A DNA stretch of 64,000 nucleotides from Posidoniimonas polymericola (GTDB lineage Bacteria; Planctomycetota; Planctomycetia; Pirellulales; Lacipirellulaceae). The DNA is taken from the NCBI RefSeq assembly GCF_007859935.1, contig NZ_SJPO01000001.1:496001-560000 (forward strand). Direction: 5' to 3'. This document shows positions 56,806 through 64,000 of the stretch, piece after piece. The position numbers and the translations under genes are program-made. Position 1 is the stretch's first letter. Every line of letters starts with the position of its first letter. The notes below the pieces were generated by a model. That model saw only the letters and a list, made by a program, of their open reading frames with translations. It did not search any database and had not been told where the DNA came from.

Positions 56806-57235
56806 GTCTATGTCTCCTTGGTCAGGGTTCCTGTTGCTCGCACCACTGAGGTGCGTTGGGGTATCACTTAGGCAAAGGGTGTGCCACGGCGCGGTTGGTT
56901 GTTGGTTGGACCAAGCGGGGCCTCTCAGCCGGTACGAAGTGACCGCCCGCCGGGCAGCCTGGACGCGCCGGCGTCGGCGGCATTAGCAGTGGCGATACGG
57001 GGGTGAACGCGATTCGAGCGGTAGCTGGGTCGCCCGCGTCCGGCGTGACCCGTCGCCTTGCAGGGCGCCAGAGGTTCGTGCTGTGCGAGTCGTTCGGGAT
57101 ATCCGCCTGCCTGTTAGGCTGGGTAGGAAAACCGCGGTGGAACAGTTGCACTGGGGGGTGGGTGAACGCCGAATCTGCTATCCTGGTAGCGTTTATCGCT
57201 GAGGCAATCCTTACCGCCCCGACCGACCGCCCACT
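56806..57235. other. Divergent region csbD / glgA
   Basis: A 430-base gap. Apart from the Shine-Dalgarno of the CsbD gene (around 56815-56820) and a TATCCT hexamer at 57178-57183 before glgA, no clear signal is seen. No ORF has good coding quality. Confidence 0.45.
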
Positions 57236-58726
57236 GTGAATATCCTCTTCGCGACCACCGAAGCCGCCCCGTTCTGCAAGACCGGAGGCCTAGGAGATGT
57301 ATGCGGCGCGCTGCCGATCGAGCTCGAGAAGCTCGGCGACCGCCCCGTGGTAATCATGCCCGCCTTCCGCCAGGCGCTCGAATCGGGCCAGCCGATCGAG
57401 AGCACCGGCGTGCGGTTCGAGGCCCCGATCGGCCGCAAGCTGGTCGCCGGCGAGCTGCTGCGAAGCACGCTGCCCGGTTCGGGAGTGCCGGTCTACCTGA
57501 TCAAGCAAGACGAGTACTTCGACCGGACCGAGCTGTACGGGGAGCACGGCGCTGACTACGGCGACAACTGCGAGCGGTTTGTGTTCTTCGCCCGGGCGGT
57601 GCTCGAGTCGATCCGCGCCCTCGACCTAGAGGTCGACGTGCTGCACTGCCACGACTGGCAGGCAGGGCTGCTGCCGGTTTACCTGAAGACCATCTACGCC
57701 GACCGCACCCGCTACCGCGACATCGCCACGCTGTACACGATCCACAACCTGGCCTACCAGGGGAGCTTCTGGCACTGGGACATGGAGCTGACCGGCGTCG
57801 GCTGGGAGTACTTTACGCCGCAGCACATGGAGTTCTACGGCCGGCTGAACTTCATGAAGAGCGCGCTGATGTTCGCCGACGTGCTCACCACGGTGAGCCC
57901 GCGCTACGCGATGGAGATCCAGAGCCAGCCCGCCAGCTGCGGGCTGGAGGGCGTGCTGCGGCACCGCAGCGACCAATTGTTCGGCGTGCTCAACGGAGTC
58001 GACTACACCGTCTGGAACCCGGAGACCGACCCGCACATCGCCGCCAACTACGGCCCCGAGAACTTCCAGCACGGCAAGGCGGTCTGCAAGGCCGCGCTGC
58101 AGCGCGAGTTGGGCCTGCCCGAGCGTTCCGGCATCCCGCTGATCGCCACCGTCGGCCGCCTTGCTGAGCAGAAGGGGTTCGACCTCATCGCCGAGGTGCT
58201 GCCCCGCTGGGCCCAGCAGATCGACGTCCAGTGGGTGCTCCTTGGGACCGGCGAGCAACGCTACCACGAGCTGCTCGCCCGGCTGCAGGCCGAGTTCCCG
58301 GAGCGGGTCGCTGTGCGGCTCGGGTTCAGCAACGAGCTGGCCCACCGCATCGAGGCCGGAGCCGACCTGTTCCTGATGCCCAGCCGCTACGAGCCGTGCG
58401 GCCTGAACCAGTTGTACAGCCTCAAGTACGGCGCCGTGCCGGTGGTTCGCGAGACCGGCGGGCTGGCCGACACTATCACCAACTGCACCGACGCCACCCT
58501 CGCGGGCGGCACGGCCAACGGCTTCAGCTTCGGCGACCCTAACGCCCACGCGCTGTCCGACGCCATCGACCGCGGTTGCCGCGCGTACCAGGATCAGGGC
58601 TTGTGGGACAACTTGGTGCGGACCGGCATGCAGCAGGACTGGAGCTGGGGCCGCAGCGCCCGCCGGTACGACGAACTGTACCGCCTGGCGATTTCTCAGG
58701 TTCGTGAGCCCGCGACGATGGGGTAG
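57236..58726 (+). CDS. glgA: Glycogen synthase (ADP-glucose type)
   Basis: GlgA adds glucose from ADP-glucose to glycogen. The 496-residue GT5 protein has the substrate-binding KTGGLGDVCGALP (Lys15), DVLHCHDWQAGLLPVYLK, TIHNLAYQG, TTVSPRYAMEI, NGVDYTVWNPETDP, the GT-B core IATVGRLAEQKGFDLI, and the EPCGLNQLYSLKYGAVPVVRETGGLADTI motif. The start is GTG 57236, at the normal distance before the first strand. The galT-family gene follows 50 bases later and a GH57 enzyme after that, forming a glucan cluster on one strand. Confidence 0.96.
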   Translation: MNILFATTEAAPFCKTGGLGDVCGALPIELEKLGDRPVVIMPAFRQALESGQPIESTGVRFEAPIGRKLVAGELLRSTLPGSGVPVYLIKQDEYFDRTELYGEHGADYGDNCERFVFFARAVLESIRALDLEVDVLHCHDWQAGLLPVYLKTIYADRTRYRDIATLYTIHNLAYQGSFWHWDMELTGVGWEYFTPQHMEFYGRLNFMKSALMFADVLTTVSPRYAMEIQSQPASCGLEGVLRHRSDQLFGVLNGVDYTVWNPETDPHIAANYGPENFQHGKAVCKAALQRELGLPERSGIPLIATVGRLAEQKGFDLIAEVLPRWAQQIDVQWVLLGTGEQRYHELLARLQAEFPERVAVRLGFSNELAHRIEAGADLFLMPSRYEPCGLNQLYSLKYGAVPVVRETGGLADTITNCTDATLAGGTANGFSFGDPNAHALSDAIDRGCRAYQDQGLWDNLVRTGMQQDWSWGRSARRYDELYRLAISQVREPATMG

Positions 58727-58776
58727 GATCGAGGACGTCCCCGCCAACCCCCGCCCGGCCGTTCCCTGCCTGCTTG

Positions 58777-59721
58777 ATGAACGAACTCCGCCGCGATCCG
58801 CTCACCGGCCGCACCGTCCTGTTCGCCAGCGGCCGGGCCGGTCGGCCGAACGACTTTGACCAACGCCGGGCCGCACCGCCCGAGCAGTCATCCAACGGCT
58901 GCCCGTTTTGTGCCGGCCACGAGTCGCAAACTCCGCCTGCCCTGGCCGAGCGGTTGGGGCCCGACGGCAATTGGACCCAGCGGGTGGTGCCGAACAAGTA
59001 CCCGATCTGTGGTCGCCGCGACTCGGACGTCTGCGCCGGCGCCCATGAGGTCTTGATCGAGAGCCCGCGGCACATCCAGACCACGTCCGAACTCGGGCAG
59101 GAAGGGTTAACCGGCGTGCTCGGTGTCTACGGCGAGCGCCTTTCTTTCTGGCGTGCCGACGGGCGATTCCCCTGCCGGATGGCGTTCAAGAACTTCGGCG
59201 CGTCGGCCGGAGCGTCGCTCGCTCACCTGCACAGCCAGCTGGTGGCGCTGCCGCTGCTCTCCAACCAGCAGGCAATCGAGGCCGCCCTAATCGCCCAGCA
59301 CACCGCGCCCGCCGAAGCCTGGCGGCAGTGGCAGGAAGAGGAGCTGTCCGACGCTCGGCGGATCGTCGCCGAGGGACCCGGCTTGGTCGCCTTCTGTCCA
59401 ACGGCTAGCCGTGCCGCGGGCGAGCTGTGGTTGATGCCAACCGAGCCGACGCCGTTCATCGAGGGGACGCTCGCCGATAACGCCGACGAACTGGCGGCGT
59501 TGCTCTACCCGCTGCTGGCGAGGCTCGAGGAGCAGATCCTGCCGGCCGGCTACAACCTGATCGTCTCCACAGCTCCGACCGAGGGAGTTCTCCAGGACGC
59601 CTTCTGCTGGCGGATAGAGGTCGTGCCGCGGGTGGCTGCGCTCGCCGGGTTCGAGCTAAGCTCGGGCATGTACATCAACACGCTGCCACCGGAAGAAGCC
59701 GCCGCAAGGTACCGCGGCTAA
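58777..59721 (+). CDS. galT: GalT-family nucleotidyltransferase
   Basis: The 314-residue protein belongs to the HIT-like galactose-1-phosphate uridylyltransferase family. It has the zinc-type CPFCAGHESQTP near residue 43, VVPNKYPICG, AHEVLIESPRH, FKNFGASAGASLAHLHSQLVALP with the catalytic HxHxQ form as HLHSQ, and a second HIT-like half ending FCWRIEVVPRVAALAGFELSSGMYIN. In a glycogen cluster it may act on ADP-glucose (ADP-glucose phosphorylase type) and not only on galactose 1-phosphate. ATG 58777 is used; an in-frame TTG one codon upstream is not needed. Confidence 0.87.
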   Translation: MNELRRDPLTGRTVLFASGRAGRPNDFDQRRAAPPEQSSNGCPFCAGHESQTPPALAERLGPDGNWTQRVVPNKYPICGRRDSDVCAGAHEVLIESPRHIQTTSELGQEGLTGVLGVYGERLSFWRADGRFPCRMAFKNFGASAGASLAHLHSQLVALPLLSNQQAIEAALIAQHTAPAEAWRQWQEEELSDARRIVAEGPGLVAFCPTASRAAGELWLMPTEPTPFIEGTLADNADELAALLYPLLARLEEQILPAGYNLIVSTAPTEGVLQDAFCWRIEVVPRVAALAGFELSSGMYINTLPPEEAAARYRG

Positions 59722-60138
59722 ATCCTCGTCTTACGCGGCGCCCCTACTTCCGCCCCCTTTGGCGTCCGCGAGCAAGGTAGGCAGGTCCGCTCTCCGCAGG
59801 TGCTCAACATCAGTGGTCGTCAGCGAATCTGCTACGACCCAACTGTCTGGCATCCGGGTCGGTCTGAATCTGCAAACTCACCCGGATCGGGCCAAACGCC
59901 GTGGGCCGGAGGGTCGATGGTAGTGACTGCGGCTCTCGGGTGTACTTTGCCGATTGGCGAAGCTGGAGGCCGCGAAATCCGGTGAGTTTATCGCCTTATC
60001 CGTTCACAACGCATGGACGGATTGCCCGCGGTCGCATTAGGATTGTGGACGTGCCGGGCGGCGAAACGAGAGTGGTTGGGCAGTCGCTGCGGATTGCCCC
60101 GCCTGAACCCTAAAGAAACGCCGCCCCGTCGGCCCCTG
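59722..60138. other. Intergenic region galT / GH57
   Basis: A 417-base gap. It holds a small inverted repeat ATCCGGGT (59852-59859) with ACCCGGAT (59880-59887) and several short open frames without ribosome sites. No good promoter pair was found. Confidence 0.45.
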
Positions 60139-62343
60139 ATGACTGAGGAACTGGCCCCTATGAGCCCCTTCGTGCGACTCGTGCTGGTGCTGCACAACCA
60201 CCAGCCCATCGGCAACTTTGATGGCGTCTTCGAGCAGACGTACCAGGACAGCTACCTGCCGTTCCTGGACGTCTACGAGCGGTACGAGGGGCTGCCGATA
60301 TCGCTGCACACCAGCGGCTCGTTGATCGAGTGGCTGGCCGTGCACCACCCCGAGTACCTGGACCGCGTCGCGAACCTGGTTGAGCAGGGCCGCATCGAGG
60401 TGATCGGCGGTCCGTTCATGGAGCCGATCCTGACGATGATCCCCGGCCGGGACCGCGTCGGCCAGATCCGCGCCTACAGCCAGTACCTGCACGACCGCCT
60501 GGGCGCGACCGTCCGCGGCATGTGGATGCCCGAGCGTGTCTGGGAGCAGACCCTGACCGCCGACATCGCCGAGGCCGGCATCCAGTACACCGTGCTGGAC
60601 GACTACCACTTCCGCAACGCCGGCTGGACCCCCGACCAGCTGCACGGCTACTACGTCACCGAGCACGACGGCCGCCTGCTGTCGGTCTTCCCGGGGAGCG
60701 AGCGGCTGCGGTACACGATCCCGTTCGCCGAGCCCCAGGCGACCATCGACCACCTCCGCGGCATCGCCGAGCAGCAGCCCGGCTCGATCGTCACCTTCGG
60801 CGACGACGGGGAGAAGCTCGGCTCGTGGCCCGACACCAAGCAGCACGTGTACGACAACGGCTGGCTGTGCCGCTTCTTCGAGGCGCTGCTGGCCAACCAG
60901 GAGTGGCTTAAGGTCACCACGCCCGGCGAAGCGGTCGACAACGTCGCGCCGCTCGGCAAGCTCTACATCCCCGAGGCGAGCTACCGCGAGATGACCGAGT
61001 GGGCCCTGCCCGCCGTGCAGCAGAACGCCTACCACGACACGCAGCACCTGCTGGAGGACGAGGGCCGCTGGGAGCTGATCCAGCCGTTCACCCGCGGCGG
61101 CTTCTGGCGGAACTTCAAGGTCCGCTACCCCGAGACCAACGAGATGTACTGCCGCATGCTGCAGGTCAGCAACCGGCTGGCCAAGCTCCGCACGCAGGGC
61201 GACGGCGGCGAGCTGCTCGACGCCGCGCAGTACGAGCTGTACCGCGGGCAGTGCAACTGCAGCTACTGGCACGGCGCCTTCGGCGGCTGCTACCTGCCGC
61301 ACCTGCGGAACGCGGTCTACAAGGCGCTGATCGCGGCCGACAACCTGATGGACCAGCACGAGGGCCGCGGCTGGGAGGGCGACCGCTCGTACTGGGTCGA
61401 GGTCGACGCCGACGACTACAACCTCGACGGCCGCAAGGAGATCCGCCTCGCGTCGAACCGGCTCAAGGCGTTCCTCGCGCCGGGCGAGGGGGGCAAGCTT
61501 TACGAGCTGGACGTCCGCAGCATCTGCCACAACCTGCTCGCCACGCTCAGCCGCCGCGAGGAGGCCTACCACCGCAAGGTGCTGCTCGGCCCGACCGGCG
61601 ACCAGGGCGCCGTGGCCAGCATCCACGACCGCGTGGTGTTCAAGCAGGAAGGCCTCGATCAGATGCTGCAGTACGACTCGTACGGCCGCAAGAGCCTGAT
61701 CGACCACTTCTACGACATCGACGCGTCGCTCGACGCGGTGTCAATGAACGAGGCCCGCGAGCAGGGCGACTTCGTCACCGGCGCGTACGAGTCGAAGCTC
61801 CGCCGCAACCCGGACCGGATGCAGGCCCAGATGTGGCGCGACGGCAACGTCGACGGCGCCCCGGTCAAGGTGACCAAGGGCGTGACCCTCGAGGCGGGCG
61901 GCTCGGAACTGGAGATCACCTACCTGCTCGAGAACCTGCCGGGCGACCGCCCGCTGCACTTCTCGGTCGAGCTCGGCATGGCCGGCCTCCCCACCGGGGC
62001 CGACGACCGCTACTTCGTCGCCGGCGATGGCAATCGGCTCGGCCAGCTCGGCACGAAGCTCGACTTGGCGGACGTCGACTCGCTGAACTTGGTCGACGAG
62101 TGGCTCGGCATCGACGTCGGTCTCTCGATGGACCGCCCGACCTCGATCTGGACCTACCCGATCGCCACGGTCAGCCAGTCCGAGGGTGGCTTCGAGATGG
62201 TCAACCAGAGCGTGGTGGTGCAGCCGCACTGGATCCTGCAGGCCGACGAGCACGGCCGCTGGAGCGTCACCATGCGGATGAAGATCGACACCACCATGGC
62301 CGAGTCCCGCATGCACCAAGCCGCCGAAGCGGCGACCGTGTAG
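60139..62343 (+). CDS. GH57 alpha-glucan enzyme (amylase / 4-alpha-glucanotransferase type)
   Basis: GH57 enzymes act on alpha-1,4-glucans. The 734-residue product starts VLVLHNHQPIGNFDGVFEQTY and has all GH57 conserved regions: EVIGGPFMEPIL, GMWMPERVWEQ (nucleophile Glu), TVLDDYHF, TFGDDGEKLGSWP (acid/base Asp), and IPEASYREMTEW. The C-terminal half (from about 400) has the DUF1925/DUF1926-type beta domains with QCNCSYWHGAFGGCYLPHLR. Such long forms include 4-alpha-glucanotransferases and amylases. ATG 60139 is used; ATG 60160 is a good alternative with a GAGGA site. It fits the nearby glgA. Confidence 0.93.
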   Translation: MTEELAPMSPFVRLVLVLHNHQPIGNFDGVFEQTYQDSYLPFLDVYERYEGLPISLHTSGSLIEWLAVHHPEYLDRVANLVEQGRIEVIGGPFMEPILTMIPGRDRVGQIRAYSQYLHDRLGATVRGMWMPERVWEQTLTADIAEAGIQYTVLDDYHFRNAGWTPDQLHGYYVTEHDGRLLSVFPGSERLRYTIPFAEPQATIDHLRGIAEQQPGSIVTFGDDGEKLGSWPDTKQHVYDNGWLCRFFEALLANQEWLKVTTPGEAVDNVAPLGKLYIPEASYREMTEWALPAVQQNAYHDTQHLLEDEGRWELIQPFTRGGFWRNFKVRYPETNEMYCRMLQVSNRLAKLRTQGDGGELLDAAQYELYRGQCNCSYWHGAFGGCYLPHLRNAVYKALIAADNLMDQHEGRGWEGDRSYWVEVDADDYNLDGRKEIRLASNRLKAFLAPGEGGKLYELDVRSICHNLLATLSRREEAYHRKVLLGPTGDQGAVASIHDRVVFKQEGLDQMLQYDSYGRKSLIDHFYDIDASLDAVSMNEAREQGDFVTGAYESKLRRNPDRMQAQMWRDGNVDGAPVKVTKGVTLEAGGSELEITYLLENLPGDRPLHFSVELGMAGLPTGADDRYFVAGDGNRLGQLGTKLDLADVDSLNLVDEWLGIDVGLSMDRPTSIWTYPIATVSQSEGGFEMVNQSVVVQPHWILQADEHGRWSVTMRMKIDTTMAESRMHQAAEAATV

Positions 62344-62368
62344 GGCTCATAGCCACAACGAACCGACG

Positions 62369-62409
62369 AACGCGACGCACGGGGGGCGACCCTGTGCGTC
62401 GCGTTTTTT
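62369..62409 (+). terminator. Rho-independent terminator after GH57 gene
   Basis: The stem AACGCGACGCAC / GTGCGTCGCGTT (12 bp) is followed directly by TTTT. It lies 25 bases after the GH57 stop. Confidence 0.92.
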
Positions 62410-62456
62410 GTGCTGCATCGATTCTTGGTTGTTTCGGAGAGTGCTGCGCAGAAACC

Positions 62457-62470
62457 TCCGGCGGAAGCCG
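62457..62470. repeat. GGCGGAAGCC core, degraded hairpin
   Basis: The stretch around CTCCGGCGGAAGCCGAAAGG keeps the GGCGGAAGCC core, but the outer stem no longer pairs well. It is a decayed copy of the palindrome seen at 16357-16450 and 52640-52659. Confidence 0.5.
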
Positions 62471-62523
62471 AAAGGCCTCAGATTGACACTTCTGGCGCCG
62501 TCAATTTTCCGGCCCGCGCACAC

Positions 62524-63135
62524 CTACGCACGCCAATGAAGCACGCTAGCCAACAAGGAAAGGGAGATTAGCAGAAGTCTGCTCCCAGTTGGTTCGGGTG
62601 CAACGGCTGCCCAGACTCCTGATTTCGTTACAAAGTACGGTCTAAGAAGAGTAGGCGGTGGTGTCTCGTCCTCCGGCCAAGTTGCAGTTAAGACGGTTAG
62701 ACTGCTGTAGTTCCGAGTGAAAACCCCGTCGATTCCGAAGATAGGACCTTCTTCGAGAGTGAAGTCGAGGACTATCCCTCGGGGCTCTAGGAATCGACTG
62801 TTGGGTGGTGTGGCATTGGAGTACCAAATACCGCTGGGGTGTGGGGCAAGCTCCCCGAGCTCGTTTTCTTGCAGTTCGAATGGAAGATGCAGTTCGCTAA
62901 ACGCCCAGTCGAACACTCCTTCGTAGCCAAAGATTGTGGCTGCGGCGCTGGTGAAAGTCAGCGATTGAATGCTAGCGAGATCGTAGGGCGCCGGTTCTCT
63001 GAGCTGTAGGTAAGCCAGCGTCGCTGAGCCATCGTGAGGATCGAACGCGTATGTCCGACCGAGCGCAGTTCTTTGGCCGATGGCGAAAACGCCCAGCAGC
63101 AGCGCAAGGCCCGCAATCGCATGGGAGCTGGGCAT
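62524..63135 (-). CDS. Exported protein with PEP-CTERM-like end
   Basis: The 203-residue product has a hydrophobic start (IAGLALLLGVFAIG) that acts as a signal peptide, a beta-rich mature part with DGSATLAYLQLREPAPYDLASIQSLTFTSA, and a C-terminal APEPTGSRLLLISLSLLASVLHWRA, which is PEP, a membrane stretch, and a basic end, as in PEP-CTERM anchors. The base composition is more AT-rich than its neighbours, so transfer is possible. No domain is recognised. It is convergent with the GH57 gene. Confidence 0.78.
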   Translation of the reverse strand: MPSSHAIAGLALLLGVFAIGQRTALGRTYAFDPHDGSATLAYLQLREPAPYDLASIQSLTFTSAAATIFGYEGVFDWAFSELHLPFELQENELGELAPHPSGIWYSNATPPNSRFLEPRGIVLDFTLEEGPIFGIDGVFTRNYSSLTVLTATWPEDETPPPTLLRPYFVTKSGVWAAVAPEPTGSRLLLISLSLLASVLHWRA

Positions 63136-63290
63136 GAGATTGGAAGCCCGATCGGCGAGTATTGGTAAAATGGCGAGACTGTCCGCAGGTTCTCACATAA
63201 GAGCGACCACGGCAACATCACTCTACGATCAGCAGACGCAGAGCTACCACAGCTTGGGTGGTAGCTGGCTCGTATGGCTGACATGGTCAA

Positions 63291-63310
63291 CCTGCAGGCT
63301 TCCGCCGGCA
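63291..63310. repeat. GGCGGAAGCC core, minus orientation
   Basis: CTGCAGGCTTCCGCCGGCAG contains the complement of the GGCGGAAGCC core with partly paired flanks. It lies between bioD and the 62524 gene. A further hairpin AGCTACCAC/GTGGTAGCT (63242-63266) stands next to it. Confidence 0.5.
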
Positions 63311-63334
63311 GTTGCCGGGTGTATTAGCGCGCTC

Positions 63335-64000
<666 letters not shown>

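Noticed and set aside
59800-59985. 61-residue ORF between galT and GH57
   Set aside because: No ribosome site, no protein-like pattern, and it overlaps a small inverted repeat.
60037-61707. Long minus-strand open frame opposite the GH57 gene
   Set aside because: Shadow frame with Val/Leu/Asp/His-rich repeat composition and no motif; the plus strand has all GH57 regions.

Overview
The window is a contiguous stretch of high-GC chromosome from a member of the Planctomycetota, most likely order Pirellulales. The evidence is the gene repertoire: two DUF1559 proteins with type IV pilin-like N-termini, PEP-CTERM/dockerin-type secreted proteins, a CxPxR sulfatase, ECF sigma factors paired with membrane proteins or a Ser/Thr kinase, a TadE/TadG set, futalosine-route menaquinone genes, a lysine-rich histone H1-like protein, and proteins that begin with an NPYASP motif. 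No rRNA, tRNA, CRISPR array or prophage was seen. Gene order is mostly that of a normal chromosome, with many short palindromic repeats between genes.

Layout. 0-6 kb: tryptophan synthase (trpB partial, a 43-residue membrane ORF, trpA), an unknown gene, rnhA and recG. 6-11 kb: a concanavalin-like secreted protein, a small anti-sigma/FecR-type N-terminal domain ORF, a 908-residue membrane-anchored VWA protein and an ECF sigma factor, all on the minus strand. 11-14 kb: a plus-strand operon of a HAMP-like membrane protein, two TadE proteins and a TadG/VWA protein; the last TadE carries a Lys/Ala-rich tail. 14-18 kb: minus-strand mqnE, ubiA/mqnP, ubiX and ubiE/menG, a menaquinone cluster. 18-23 kb: comB, DUF2617, a CPBP protease, an unknown membrane-anchored protein and aroC. 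23.4-26.8 kb: an accessory island with two RAYT-like HUH transposases, each bracketed by palindromes, around three tandem paralogues of an undescribed zinc-ribbon-like membrane protein family. 26.8-39.5 kb: purC, a GH10-like protein, a secreted GH5 cellulase, an ECF sigma/membrane pair bracketed by copies of one palindrome, a kinase/ECF pair, a lipoprotein, small membrane proteins, a cupin and a sulfatase. 39.6-46 kb: a one-chain EutB-EutC ethanolamine ammonia-lyase with a Tat-like signal, two DUF1559 proteins (one with a 7 x 18 bp coding minisatellite) and a LamG/PEP-CTERM protein ending in a strong terminator. 46-57 kb: soluble histidine kinase, DEAD-box helicase, H1-like protein, inositol-phosphate synthase, aspartate aminotransferase, secreted GH51 arabinofuranosidase, and PRC-barrel and CsbD stress genes. 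57-64 kb: glgA, a galT-family gene and a GH57 enzyme (glycogen/alpha-glucan metabolism), a PEP-CTERM-like protein and bioD.

How the genes fit together. The organism appears to be a menaquinone-respiring heterotroph that degrades plant or algal polysaccharides (GH5, GH51, sulfatase), stores glucan (glgA, GH57), and uses several ECF sigma circuits. The strongest candidates for something undescribed are the three CxxC-X30-CxxH membrane paralogues between the RAYT genes, the palindrome family that recurs across the window with covarying stems and an NTAG foot, and the exported single-chain EutBC. All functional names rest on recognised motifs and family resemblance; no database search was run.
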